Below, piece by piece: positions 23,742 through 32,853 of a stretch of 35,797 bases of DNA. The stretch comes from Bacteroidota bacterium. GTDB lineage: Bacteria; Bacteroidota; Ignavibacteria; Kapaibacteriales; UBA961. The stretch covers positions 1 to 35,797 of the forward strand of contig JADZAA010000029.1 of assembly GCA_020852855.1 (NCBI GenBank), given 5' to 3'. Under the pieces are notes generated by a model that searched no databases, was not told the origin of the DNA, and worked only from the letters and a program-made list of their open reading frames with translations. Both the position numbers and the translations under genes were made by a program. The stretch's first letter is position 1, and each line of letters begins with the position of its first letter.

Positions 23742-24413
23742 ATGTCAGAACTTGATTTGCGAACTCTCAGTTTTACCGACGGACGCACTTTGCCGGTAGG
23801 AACTTTTTACTGCATAGGCAGAAATTACACCGAACATATACGCGAAATGGGTGCAACTATGCCCGAAAATCCTATTGTTTTTATCAAGCCGCCGGCGGCA
23901 TATCTTCCGTCGGGCAGTAAAGTAGAATTGCCGGCTTTTTCGCAGGAAATACATCACGAGGCGGAAATTATAGCCGTAATCGGGCGCGATTGCGCTCGAC
24001 TTTCGCCGGAGGAAGCCGCCGGTGTAATTGCAGGATATGCAGTTGGTCTCGACCTTACTGCCCGCGACGTACAAAAACGTGCCAAAGAACGCGGCGAGCC
24101 TTGGGCTACATCGAAAAGTTTTCGCGGCTCTGCTCCAATGTCGCCAATAGTTCCTACGGATTTTTTCGGCACAAAAGAGCCGCATTTGACTTTTACTCTG
24201 TACATTAACGGCGAACAGCGGCAATTTGGTGATTCGCGCAAGATGGAACGTGGCTTTGCCGAGTTAATTTCCTATCTTTCCGATATTTTCGACTTGCGGG
24301 CAGGCGACTGCATTTTTACCGGAACGCCGTCCGGAGTAGCCCGCGTAACTTCGGGCGATACTGCACGCTTAATATTGCATGACTGCACGGAATTAAACGT
24401 AATTTTTTACTAA
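23742..24413 (+). CDS. Fumarylacetoacetate hydrolase family protein
   Basis: The 223-residue product is a compact FAH-domain protein. It shows the opening FYCIGRNYTEHIREMG, the metal-ligand segment HHEAEIIAVIG with its paired glutamates, GLDLTARDVQ with the third acidic ligand and the closing FTGTPSGVARV. FAH proteins of this size are acylpyruvate hydrolases or oxaloacetate decarboxylase-type enzymes in the cytoplasm and need Mg or Mn. The substrate cannot be settled. The subtilase gene starts 16 bases later on the same strand, which suggests one transcript, although the two products act in different compartments. Confidence 0.88.
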   Translation: MSELDLRTLSFTDGRTLPVGTFYCIGRNYTEHIREMGATMPENPIVFIKPPAAYLPSGSKVELPAFSQEIHHEAEIIAVIGRDCARLSPEEAAGVIAGYAVGLDLTARDVQKRAKERGEPWATSKSFRGSAPMSPIVPTDFFGTKEPHLTFTLYINGEQRQFGDSRKMERGFAELISYLSDIFDLRAGDCIFTGTPSGVARVTSGDTARLILHDCTELNVIFY

Positions 24414-24429
24414 GGCAAAAACCTACGCA

Positions 24430-27309
24430 ATGAAAAGTACAAAACCAGCCGCAATATTTTCGGGAATTATTGCCTTGTTTTTATTTGCATTTCCAACGCT
24501 CGCTCAAAATACAATAGCCGTGAAATTGCGCGAAAACTCCGACGCATATATTAAGTGGGTTTCCGACGGACGAACGGGAGGAATAGACGCAATACGACGA
24601 TTATTCGGCACCCACAAAACAAAACCTTTGGTCAGCGACGCGACGCTGAAAGCAATACGCAAACACGAGCAAGCACAAAATTTACGCAAATCAAACCAAT
24701 CGGTTGCCGATAATGTTGAGAGATTATGCGCAATTGATTTTCCGTCAGGTACGGATATTACTTTAATTTCAAGTAAGTTACGTGATGCTAAATTTATTGA
24801 ATACGCGGAGATTCTTCCTGAACGCCGTTTTTTTGCAGAAATTCCTAATGACACGTATATTGACAAATTATATCAATTGCCTTTAGTTCATGCTTTTGAA
24901 GCATGGGAATTGGTTGATACGTCGGCAGCACCTTTGCTTTTGGCTATAGTTGATACGGGAGTAGATTATTTGCACGAAGATTTATCGCCCGTAATGTATG
25001 TAAATGCGGGCGAAGACGGTATTGACACGCAAGGACGCAATAAACGCAGTAACGGAATTGACGATGATAATAACAGCTATATTGACGATTGGAAAGGTTG
25101 GGATTTTGTAAGCTCTGCTTCGCCAGAAACCGGCGATAATGACCCTATGCCGGGCAATCCGCACGGGACTCATGTTGCCGGAATTGCAGGTGCGGCTGTT
25201 AATAACGGAATAGGCGTAGCAGGTGCGGCAATTAACGTAAGACTACTGCCCGTAAAAATTGGCAATGATGCAGGAAGTAATTCGGTTTCAAACAGTTACA
25301 ATGGATTACTATATGCGGCGGCAGTTGGTGCAAAAGTGATAAATTGCAGTTGGGGCGGCTCGGCCGGCTCGGAATCCGAAGCCGAGATAGTATTTGCGGT
25401 GCAAAAACTCGGCGCGGTTATAGTGGCCGCCGCGGGCAATGACGGTTCTAATACGGCGTTTTACCCTGCTGCTTATCCGGGCGTAATATCTGTTGCCGCA
25501 ACCGATGAAAACGACAACAAAGCCAATTTTTCCAATTTTCATGGTACTGTGGATATTTGCGCGCCGGGAAAAAGCATTTATTCCACGCTTCCGTCTAACG
25601 AATACGGCTATAACAGCGGCACTTCAATGGCCTCGCCCGTATGCGCCGGACTTGCCGCTCTTGTTCGGATGCAATTTCCCGATTACACGCCCGAACAAGT
25701 AGGCGCACACATCAAAGCATCGGCTGATAATATTGATTCGCTTAACTATGGCTTTAACGGAAAACTCGGTGCGGGGCGCGTTAATTTTTTGCAAGCATTG
25801 ACCAAGACAAATCTCAAATGGGCAGAAATGACAGCGGCACATATTACGGAAGAAAAACCCGATGGTATATTTTCTCCGAATGAGCGTATAACCGTTTCGA
25901 TTACAATTAGAAATTTGCTGGCACCGCTTCAAAATGCTCGTATTTCTATTTCATCGTCTTCTTCACTCGGAATTAAAGCAATACCGGAAGAAATTATATT
26001 GGGTAATGTGGTATCGGGCGCAGAAATCACACCTGAAAAAACGTTCTCTTTTGTAATTCCAGCCGATATTCCGCCTAATTATCCGCTCGAATGGACTGTG
26101 AATATCAGCGATTCGGGAATGACTTCACAAGGATATTTTTCGCTGACGGCAAATCCGACATATCGAACTATGAATGCCAATAATATTTCCGTAACTTTTA
26201 ATAGTCGCGGAAATATTGCGTACAATGATTATCCTGCAAATCAACAAGGCAATGGATTTCGCTTCAAAAACGGAGCTAATTTGCTTTATGAAGGTTCGTT
26301 AATCATAGGAACTTCAGCAGAAAAACTCTCCAATGTGGCGCGCTCGTCAAATCAAAGTATTCAAGATTTTTCATTTAATACATCGGAAATTTTCAATACA
26401 CAGAAACCGGGAAATATATCACAAATGGACGGCTTTACTGAATATGCAGATTCCGGCAATATTGATGAAGCGGGAGTAAAAGTCGAACAGAGTTGCTATC
26501 AATTTACGGGTGATGGGCGCGATAATTTCGTTATAACTGCTTATGATATAACGAATACCACAAATTTACCAATGGATTTTCTGCACGTCGGATTATATTT
26601 CGACTGGGATATTGGTGCAGGCGGAAGCGATAATATTGCAATGTTCGATGGTAAAGAAGGCTTTGGTTATGCTTTCAATGCAACCGATTCAACCACGCCT
26701 TATACGGCAGTCGCATTACTGACCGAACAACCTATTAATTTCTTTGCCATTGATAATGACGGAACAACAGCAGATAATCCAGGTGTATATGACGGCTTTA
26801 CTCGCTCAGAAAAATGGAAAATGATTTCAAGCGGACTTGCGCGACTTGCTTCTTCTCAAACTGATATTTCTATGGTTGTTGCCGCTGGCCCAATTTCTCT
26901 CGATGCCGGTAGAACCACACGAATTGCTTTTGCAATAGGTGCGGCCCCGAATCTTAGCGAATTAAAGAACGGAGTTCGCAAAATACGCAAAGTAGCAAAA
27001 GAATTTAATATTGGCTCCGGATTTCATTTTAACCCTTTACCCGATGTGCCAACACTAATGAGTTTATATCCAACTATTTCAAAAAATAATTGTCAAGTAG
27101 AATTTTATTTGCCCAAGACAATAGATAATGTTGAATTAACTGTTTATGATGCTATTGGTAAAGAGATTGGAAGTCAATATTCGGGTAAATTCAATATGGG
27201 AAATCATCGAGTATCTTTCGATGTATCGAAGTTCTCACAAGGTTCTTATTTTTTACGTCTTTATGCTGACGGTGCGCGTAATGCACTTCCCTTTGTAATT
27301 ATTCGTTAA
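24430..27309 (+). CDS. Secreted subtilisin-like serine protease (S8) with C-terminal sorting domain
   Basis: The 959-residue protein has a signal peptide (MKSTKPAAIFSGIIALFLFA, then FPTLAQ) and a prodomain to ~150. The S8 catalytic domain carries Asp in VDTGVDYLHEDL (~174), His in PHGTHVAG (~245), the oxyanion Asn in AAAGNDGSN (~337) and Ser in SGTSMASPV (~399). All active-site residues are present. A beta-sandwich region follows at ~460-860. The last ~85 residues (LYPTISKNNCQVEFYL, VYDAIGKEIG, GSYFLRLYADG) are a typical type IX secretion A-type sorting domain. Predicted role is extracellular or surface proteolysis. A Ca-binding-like Asp/Asn-rich insert (RSNGIDDDNNSYIDDW) follows the catalytic Asp. 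Confidence 0.92.
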   Translation: MKSTKPAAIFSGIIALFLFAFPTLAQNTIAVKLRENSDAYIKWVSDGRTGGIDAIRRLFGTHKTKPLVSDATLKAIRKHEQAQNLRKSNQSVADNVERLCAIDFPSGTDITLISSKLRDAKFIEYAEILPERRFFAEIPNDTYIDKLYQLPLVHAFEAWELVDTSAAPLLLAIVDTGVDYLHEDLSPVMYVNAGEDGIDTQGRNKRSNGIDDDNNSYIDDWKGWDFVSSASPETGDNDPMPGNPHGTHVAGIAGAAVNNGIGVAGAAINVRLLPVKIGNDAGSNSVSNSYNGLLYAAAVGAKVINCSWGGSAGSESEAEIVFAVQKLGAVIVAAAGNDGSNTAFYPAAYPGVISVAATDENDNKANFSNFHGTVDICAPGKSIYSTLPSNEYGYNSGTSMASPVCAGLAALVRMQFPDYTPEQVGAHIKASADNIDSLNYGFNGKLGAGRVNFLQALTKTNLKWAEMTAAHITEEKPDGIFSPNERITVSITIRNLLAPLQNARISISSSSSLGIKAIPEEIILGNVVSGAEITPEKTFSFVIPADIPPNYPLEWTVNISDSGMTSQGYFSLTANPTYRTMNANNISVTFNSRGNIAYNDYPANQQGNGFRFKNGANLLYEGSLIIGTSAEKLSNVARSSNQSIQDFSFNTSEIFNTQKPGNISQMDGFTEYADSGNIDEAGVKVEQSCYQFTGDGRDNFVITAYDITNTTNLPMDFLHVGLYFDWDIGAGGSDNIAMFDGKEGFGYAFNATDSTTPYTAVALLTEQPINFFAIDNDGTTADNPGVYDGFTRSEKWKMISSGLARLASSQTDISMVVAAGPISLDAGRTTRIAFAIGAAPNLSELKNGVRKIRKVAKEFNIGSGFHFNPLPDVPTLMSLYPTISKNNCQVEFYLPKTIDNVELTVYDAIGKEIGSQYSGKFNMGNHRVSFDVSKFSQGSYFLRLYADGARNALPFVIIR

Positions 27310-27339
27310 AATAATTTGAAAAATTAGAATTTAACATTT

Positions 27340-27558
27340 ATGACTGACCGATATAATGAATTGCTGGATTTAGTTATATCTTGCGAAGATGATTATCGTA
27401 AATTTCACGAAAAAGAGAATCGTGAAGCAGGTATACGTCTTAGGCGTACTTTGCAACAAATTCGCCACCTTGCAAGCGAGATACGTAAAGAAACGCAAGA
27501 AACGAGAGTAAAATTCAAGCCCAAAATCCCGCGTCCGAAAAAAAAGCCGCAGTCGTAA
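27340..27558 (+). CDS. Histone H1-like protein (Hc1 family)
   Basis: The 72-residue protein matches the short Hc1-like histone type of Bacteroidota: an N-terminal helical part (RYNELLDLVISCEDDYRKFH) with a RLRRTLQQIRHLASEIRKE segment, then a basic, proline-rich tail (KFKPKIPRPKKKPQS). Such proteins bind DNA in the nucleoid and may also act as chaperones of nucleic acids. It starts 30 bases after the subtilase gene. Its stop codon lies in the loop of the intrinsic terminator shared with asnS. Confidence 0.8.
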   Translation: MTDRYNELLDLVISCEDDYRKFHEKENREAGIRLRRTLQQIRHLASEIRKETQETRVKFKPKIPRPKKKPQS

Positions 27559-27573
27559 CGGACTGCGGCTTTT
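27539..27573. terminator. Bidirectional terminator overlapping the histone stop codon
   Basis: A perfect 10-bp stem (agccgcagtc at 27545-27554, gactgcggct at 27561-27570) has a 6-nt loop that holds the TAA stop (27556-27558). A-runs to the left and T-runs to the right suit termination in both directions, ending the histone transcript and the convergent asnS transcript. Confidence 0.85.
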
Positions 27574-27597
27574 ATATGCCAAGTCAATATTTCAGAT

Positions 27598-28947
27598 TTA
27601 GGGCACAATGCGGTAGATCATTCTTGGGAAAGGAATTACCTCGCGTATATGCTCTGCGCCGGAAATCCATTTTACTGTTCGCTCAAGCCCAAGTCCGAAA
27701 CCCGAATGTGGCACGCTTCCATATTTTCTTAGGTCTAAATACCATTGGAATGCTTCTTCCGACAAATTTTCATGGCGGATACGTTCCAACAATAAATCGT
27801 AATTATCTTCGCGCTGGCTGCCGCCGATAATTTCTCCGGCTCCTTCGGGTGCGAGCATATCCATTGCAAGAGCAACTTTTGGATTCTCGGGGTCACGTTT
27901 CATATAAAATGCTTTGACTTCCGACGGATAGCGATGAATTATGCACGGTTTATCGAATTGGCTCATAATAGCCTCTTCCTGCGGTGCGCCGAAGTCCTCA
28001 CCCCAAGGAAAATCGTATTGACTTTCAGTACCGTCCTGATTCTTTTTATTCAGTTTTACATTATTTTTATTCAACCATTCCACTGCTTCGGTATAGCTCA
28101 TGCGATGGAACGGGCGGCGCACAGCCTCTAACTTACTGACATCGCGCCCCATGATTTTCAGTTCCGGTTGGCAGGTTTTCAATGCGTATTGCACGATATA
28201 TTCCACCATATCTTCGGCCAAATCCATATCGTCGTTCAAATCGAAAAATGCCATTTCCGGCTCCACCATCCAAAATTCCGTTAAATGCCGTCTGGTTTTT
28301 GATTTTTCGGCGCGGAAAGTAGGCCCAAACGTATAAACGCGGCCAAGCGCCATGGCGGTTGCTTCGGCATAGAGTTGTCCTGATTGCGATAAATAAGCGT
28401 TTCCTAGGTCGAAATATTCGGTTGAGAACAGCGTGGAGGTTCCCTCGCAAGCATTGGGCGTAAGAATAGGTGAATCCTGCAAGCGGAAGCCGTTTCCGTC
28501 GAAGAAATCGCGGATGGCTTTTGCTACGGCCGCACGAATACGCATAATGGCGCGTTGTCGCGAAGAGCGCAACCACAGATGCCTGTGTTCCATAAGGAAC
28601 TCTATGCCATGCTCTTTGGGAGTTATAGGATAGTCTTTGGCTAATTGCCATAATTTAAGGCCTGTTACATCAATTTCAACGCCATTTTCGGCACGTTCAT
28701 CGGCTTTTACCGTACCCGTTATGGAAACCGAACTTTCCTGCGTAAGCGAGCGTGCCGTTTCAAATGTTTCCTCCGAGATATTCTGCTTGAACGCTACGCA
28801 TTGCACAATTCCGCTGCCATCACGTAGTTTGATAAACTGTAACTTACCCTTGCTTGTTGTGTCATACACCCAACCATTTAACGTTACTTCTTGACCGATT
28901 AAATTCGGCAGATTTTCAATTGTATGATAAGATTTGTAGCGCGACAT
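27598..28947 (-). CDS. asnS: Asparaginyl-tRNA synthetase
   Basis: The 449-residue product is a class IIb aminoacyl-tRNA synthetase charging tRNA-Asn in the cytoplasm. An N-terminal OB-fold anticodon-binding domain (VTLNGWVYDT, QFIKLRDGSG) is followed by the catalytic core, with motif 2 FRAEKSKTRRHLTEF and motif 3 GFGLGLERTV, ending FPRMIYRI. The segment WMVEPEMAF and the length favour asparaginyl over aspartyl synthetase. I use the ATG at 28947, which lies five bases after GGAG; an in-frame GTG two codons earlier is less likely. A -7-like element lies upstream and a shared terminator downstream, so it is probably monocistronic. Confidence 0.95.
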   Translation of the reverse strand: MSRYKSYHTIENLPNLIGQEVTLNGWVYDTTSKGKLQFIKLRDGSGIVQCVAFKQNISEETFETARSLTQESSVSITGTVKADERAENGVEIDVTGLKLWQLAKDYPITPKEHGIEFLMEHRHLWLRSSRQRAIMRIRAAVAKAIRDFFDGNGFRLQDSPILTPNACEGTSTLFSTEYFDLGNAYLSQSGQLYAEATAMALGRVYTFGPTFRAEKSKTRRHLTEFWMVEPEMAFFDLNDDMDLAEDMVEYIVQYALKTCQPELKIMGRDVSKLEAVRRPFHRMSYTEAVEWLNKNNVKLNKKNQDGTESQYDFPWGEDFGAPQEEAIMSQFDKPCIIHRYPSEVKAFYMKRDPENPKVALAMDMLAPEGAGEIIGGSQREDNYDLLLERIRHENLSEEAFQWYLDLRKYGSVPHSGFGLGLERTVKWISGAEHIREVIPFPRMIYRIVP

Positions 28948-28976
28948 TTTCACTCCGTTTCTTTAAGAATTTTATG

Positions 28977-28984
28977 CAAAAATA
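28977..28984 (-). promoter_or_regulatory. Candidate Bacteroidota -7 element for asnS
   Basis: TATTTTTG (- strand), followed by C, matches TAnnTTTG about 30 bases upstream of the asnS start. No -33 TTG at the expected distance. It is identical to the octamer before rpsD and the RRM gene. Confidence 0.35.
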
Positions 28985-29006
28985 AGCAGTTGCTGCATTT
29001 AGACGG

Positions 29007-31148
29007 CTATCTCTCGTAATCTACGATTATTCTTACGCGACGACTGTAAAATCTTCCTTCGGGCGTTTTATTGTCGAACGAAGCGACATCTTCTCCCATT
29101 CCGATTATCGAGGCATTGCTGCTCAACAGCCCCAACTGTCGGGCAACCGCACGTGCGCGCCGCATAGAAAGTCCTTTGTTGTATTGTTCCTCGCCTAATG
29201 TATCGGTAGAGCCGATTACCGTAAAATTTGCCTTTTTAGGTAAAAAATCTCGAATAAAGTCTATTTGTGCAGCACTTGCAGCCGCCAAATCGGTTTCGTC
29301 GTAATTAAAGCACATTACGGTAATTTCTTCGCGGCGGAAATGTATTTCGCGCTGTGTAATACGTTGCCGAAATTCCAGAGTTTGAGGTGGCGTAGCGATT
29401 ATTTGCCCTTCGTTATCCGCAACCGAAAATGTATAGGAAACGGGCGCAATTATCAATCTCTCTTTGTTTCCGCCGTCGTTTACGTTCCAATCCAAGCGTT
29501 CGGGCGGTTCGCCCTCGCCCTCTATTTCGCGCAATAAACGCCCGCTTTGCCTCAATTCTATGCGCCAAGATTTAATTCCCGCGGCCGAAGCCGTAATAGG
29601 ATAAAATCGTAAGGTTGGAGGGTCGGCTGCGGCTACCGTATCGGTCATTATTTCGGGGTTCAGAATTACCGAATGCGATGACCAAAATTCCACACGACGA
29701 TTCTCGTCCTCTTGTTCGGAATTTTTCGAAGGCTCGGCCGGCTTAGTTTCCGTTACCAGTCTTATCGAATCTATTCCGTTTGCCGTCAAAGCATTACGCA
29801 CATTAGCCGCACGCCGTAACGCTAAGGCCCTTTCTTCGCCTTCGCCTCCGCCTTGCTGTTTAGACGGGAAAACTCCGGTTATTATCAGTTTTGCCGATGG
29901 ATTTTCTTTCATTCTTCGTGCTATTATTGCAAGAATAGAGCGGTAAACGGGCAAAATAGAAACATCGCCGGAATAGCTGTCATTTACATTGCCTACCTTG
30001 TATGAACTTTCAAAAGCGGTGTAACGTCGGGGAATGTAAATGTCGTTTTTATCAAAGAAAATATATGGCAATAAAGGCACTAAAGTACGCCTGAGCGTTT
30101 GTTCTACATTGACCTTTGCAGTAAGCGATTCTTTGCCGTCCGTTTCCGCGAATTTCACATTAATATCAGCCGTCAGCAGAGGTTTCGGCTTGGGAATATT
30201 TCGCACGTATATTTGCTTTACTCGATAAGAGTATACATCGGCTTCCGCAGTATGAGTAATCGCCGAATCAACAATAAAGTATTCCGACGGCTCAATAATT
30301 ATCGAATCCGCTCCTTGCACCAAGCGCGACACGGTATCGCGTTCCACAATCGTATCGCGTAGTACGGGGATATTTCCTATCGGTCGCCATTGAACTCCTA
30401 TTTCCGCACCAAACGAAAAAATACTCCAATTGCCGTTTGCTGTCGGCAATGTAAACCGAGCCGTAGCAGCGGGAACTAATCGTAAATCTCTTTTGCTTGA
30501 AAGTGGCAACGTCATCCCGACAGATGCTTCGGCGACAGGCAGTATTTTTTTTATTTCACCTATGTTTCCGGATGTTTCTTTGGGAGCAGGGCGCGGCATA
30601 TTCGCAGGAAAATTCCAAATCTCCGCAACACGATATTCAGTAGAAAACGGGGCTGCCGCACCTACGGCAACTCTGGCGAATATTCCGCCGATCAATTCAT
30701 ATTTTGCGCCCAATAGAGCGGACGCATAATAATAGTTCGGTTGCGCGACGTATTCCGAAACGATTTCCACGGCTTTTCCGGTTGTCGGATTTACTATTGT
30801 TGTAGTGCCCGACGTTTGAAATTCGGCGGCGACGCGCCCTATTTGCAGGCTTGCGGTCAAGGCAAATGCCGAGTCTATGCGCCAACCGACGGTCGGAGAC
30901 GGAAAACGAGTTTCACTTCCCGTGCCGCCGGTAAAATTTGCAGCTCTGAACGGTAATGTGAAATTCCCGATACCGCGAAAATTCCCGGTTGCTTGCGCAA
31001 AGAGAAGCCCGCTCGAAACGGAAACTTCAAAATCCGACGTTTTTACAAGCGATTGGGCAGGATTGGTCTGCGCAAATGCCGCCGCCGCAAAAAGCGGCGG
31101 CATAAGAAAAATAAGCGAGCAAATTATCGGTAAATTATCGGTAATCAT
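29007..31148 (-). CDS. Outer-membrane protein with two OmpA-like domains
   Basis: The 713-residue protein has a signal peptide ending AAAAFAQ. An N-terminal ~260-residue part looks like an outer-membrane beta-barrel, with alternating aromatic strands (VGWRIDSAFALTASLQIG, YYYASALLGAKYELIGG). Two OmpA-type domains follow. The first, at ~355-490, contains PYIFFDKNDIYI, ALALRRAANVRNAL and NRRVEFW. The second, at ~610-713, contains CFNYDETDL, GSTDTLGEEQYNKGLSMRRA and SRRVRIIVDYE. It would anchor the outer membrane to peptidoglycan. Two OmpA domains in one chain is unusual outside this bacterial group. It lies between asnS and hslU on the same strand but has its own candidate promoter. Confidence 0.85.
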   Translation of the reverse strand: MITDNLPIICSLIFLMPPLFAAAAFAQTNPAQSLVKTSDFEVSVSSGLLFAQATGNFRGIGNFTLPFRAANFTGGTGSETRFPSPTVGWRIDSAFALTASLQIGRVAAEFQTSGTTTIVNPTTGKAVEIVSEYVAQPNYYYASALLGAKYELIGGIFARVAVGAAAPFSTEYRVAEIWNFPANMPRPAPKETSGNIGEIKKILPVAEASVGMTLPLSSKRDLRLVPAATARFTLPTANGNWSIFSFGAEIGVQWRPIGNIPVLRDTIVERDTVSRLVQGADSIIIEPSEYFIVDSAITHTAEADVYSYRVKQIYVRNIPKPKPLLTADINVKFAETDGKESLTAKVNVEQTLRRTLVPLLPYIFFDKNDIYIPRRYTAFESSYKVGNVNDSYSGDVSILPVYRSILAIIARRMKENPSAKLIITGVFPSKQQGGGEGEERALALRRAANVRNALTANGIDSIRLVTETKPAEPSKNSEQEDENRRVEFWSSHSVILNPEIMTDTVAAADPPTLRFYPITASAAGIKSWRIELRQSGRLLREIEGEGEPPERLDWNVNDGGNKERLIIAPVSYTFSVADNEGQIIATPPQTLEFRQRITQREIHFRREEITVMCFNYDETDLAAASAAQIDFIRDFLPKKANFTVIGSTDTLGEEQYNKGLSMRRARAVARQLGLLSSNASIIGMGEDVASFDNKTPEGRFYSRRVRIIVDYER

Positions 31149-31186
31149 TCGGTTTTACGTCGGACGCAAGCAAATTCTGCACGATG

Positions 31187-31194
31187 CAAAAGTA
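31187..31194 (-). promoter_or_regulatory. Candidate -7 element for the double-OmpA gene
   Basis: TACTTTTG (- strand), followed by C, matches TAnnTTTG about 40 bases upstream of the start codon. No clear TTG at -33. The remaining part of this 208-base gap shows nothing else recognisable. Confidence 0.35.
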
Positions 31195-31356
31195 CAACGG
31201 CGAAGCATAACGAATATACCGAAAATATGCGAAAAAAAGAGAACTCGTGTGAGGCTGCCGTCTGCTTAACGGCAAAAGCTGCACTATTTTCGGCCGAACT
31301 GTTATCTAAACGACAAATAGCCGGAAATTACCTTGAAACAATATGTTGCCGATACA

Positions 31357-32754
31357 TTACAGCACAAATCGGCTCAGGTCCGTATTACGCGATAAATCTT
31401 CCAGCCGCGCCCTGACATCAGCGACGGTTATTTTCACTTCGGTTACTTTTTCGGCTTTATATGGAGCATCGAACAGCAAATCGTCGAGCAAAGTAGTCAT
31501 TATTGCATGAAGTCGCCGCGCGCCTATATTTGCCACTTCTTCGTTAACTCGGGCCGCAATGGCGGCAATTTCTCCTATTGCTTCTGCGGTAAAACTTAAC
31601 TTTACACCGTCAGCAGCCATAATTGCTTCATACTGCCGAACGAGGGCATTGCGCGGCGCAGTAAGTATCTGCCGCAAATCGGCTTCGGTTAATGAGTCGA
31701 GGTCGGCGCGAATCGGAAATCGCCCTTGTAATTCGGGGATAAGGTCGCTCGGCTTGGACACATGGAATGCGCCGGACGCAATAAACAGCACATGGTCTGT
31801 ACGCAATACGCCGTATTTGGTATTTACTGCGCTTCCCTCGACGACCGGCAACAAATCACGCTGAACGCCTTCTCGCGATACGTCGGGGCCGGCACCGCCT
31901 GTCTTTGCAGCAATTTTGTCAATTTCGTCAATAAATACAATGCCGGATTGCTCGGCGCGGTGCAATGCTTCGGCAGTAACCGATTCCATATCAATTAATT
32001 TATCGGTTTCCTCTTCCTCAAAATAGCGGCGCGCTTCGGCAATCGTCATTTTACGCTTCTTACTGCGCTTCGGTAAAATTCCGCCAAGCATATCCTGTAT
32101 ATTTATGCCCATATCATCAAGGCCGATAGGCCCAAGCACGTGCATTTGCGGCAAAGTTTCGACTTCGGCATCAAGTTCTATCAGCGTTTCGTCGAGAGTT
32201 CCGCTTAATAATTCTTTGCTGATGCGCTCGCGGACTTCTGCATAAGTTTCTTGGTCATCGCCGTCATCGAATGAACCCATAGAGGCGCGGCGTTGCGGAG
32301 TAAGCATATCTGTAAGGCGTTCATGAGCCGCAGCAATCGAGGCTTCGCGCACAGCAGCTTCACGCTCTGAACGAGTTATAACAACGGAGGCTTCTGCAAG
32401 ATCACGTATCATAGATTCTACATCGCGTCCTACGTAGCCGACCTCGGTAAATTTAGTAGCCTCGACCTTGACAAACGGCGCACCGGCAAGTTTTGCCAAA
32501 CGACGTGCAATTTCCGTTTTGCCCACGCCGGTCGGACCGATAAGTATGATATTGTTCGGCATAATTTCATCGCGCAGCGATTCATCTATTTGCTGCCGAC
32601 GCCACCTGTTGCGCAGTGCAATGGCTACGGCGCGTTTGGCTTTGTGCTGACCTATGATATATGCGTCGAGTTCGATTACGATTTGTTTAGGAGTGAGATA
32701 TTGTTCGGCGGAAACGACCGGTTTCACAGAGGATTTTCTTGATTTTTTGGCCAT
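31357..32754 (-). CDS. hslU: ATP-dependent protease ATPase subunit HslU
   Basis: The 465-residue protein is the AAA+ unfoldase of the HslUV (ClpYQ) protease. It has the N-terminal LTPKQIVIELDAYIIGQHKA, Walker A GPTGVGKT at residues 73-80, and VGYVGRDVESMIRDL. An acidic intermediate domain with the GSFDDGDDQETYAEV insertion follows, then Walker B IVFIDEIDKIA (~273-283). It ends DLSRFVL, close to the conserved C-terminus that activates HslV. The peptidase gene hslV, usually next to hslU, is not visible on either side. A possible -7 element lies about 40 bases upstream; the ribosome binding site is weak, as is common in this group. Confidence 0.95.
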   Translation of the reverse strand: MAKKSRKSSVKPVVSAEQYLTPKQIVIELDAYIIGQHKAKRAVAIALRNRWRRQQIDESLRDEIMPNNIILIGPTGVGKTEIARRLAKLAGAPFVKVEATKFTEVGYVGRDVESMIRDLAEASVVITRSEREAAVREASIAAAHERLTDMLTPQRRASMGSFDDGDDQETYAEVRERISKELLSGTLDETLIELDAEVETLPQMHVLGPIGLDDMGINIQDMLGGILPKRSKKRKMTIAEARRYFEEEETDKLIDMESVTAEALHRAEQSGIVFIDEIDKIAAKTGGAGPDVSREGVQRDLLPVVEGSAVNTKYGVLRTDHVLFIASGAFHVSKPSDLIPELQGRFPIRADLDSLTEADLRQILTAPRNALVRQYEAIMAADGVKLSFTAEAIGEIAAIAARVNEEVANIGARRLHAIMTTLLDDLLFDAPYKAEKVTEVKITVADVRARLEDLSRNTDLSRFVL

Positions 32755-32792
32755 TTGGATTTTATGTATGCTATAAGTAAAAGATTCTACGG

Positions 32793-32800
32793 CAAAATTA
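32793..32800 (-). promoter_or_regulatory. Candidate -7 element for hslU
   Basis: TAATTTTG (- strand), followed by C, matches TAnnTTTG 38 bases upstream of hslU. A TTG is present upstream but only 12 bases away, short of the usual 19-21. Confidence 0.3.
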
Positions 32801-32853
32801 CGGGTGAATTTTCAAAGTGATGGAATAACTTTAGGCTAATAGTTGAAATATTT

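Noticed and set aside
23745-24224. 159-codon - strand ORF opposite the FAH-family gene
   Set aside because: Antisense shadow of a gene with complete family motifs; composition is not protein-like.
28133-28651. Long ORF overlapping asnS in another frame
   Set aside because: It lies wholly inside asnS, whose frame has all synthetase motifs; the overlapping product is rich in Arg, Ser and His without domain signal, as expected for a shadow frame.
31149-31356. hslV between the double-OmpA gene and hslU
   Set aside because: The 208-base gap is too short and shows no HslV sequence; the peptidase must be elsewhere.
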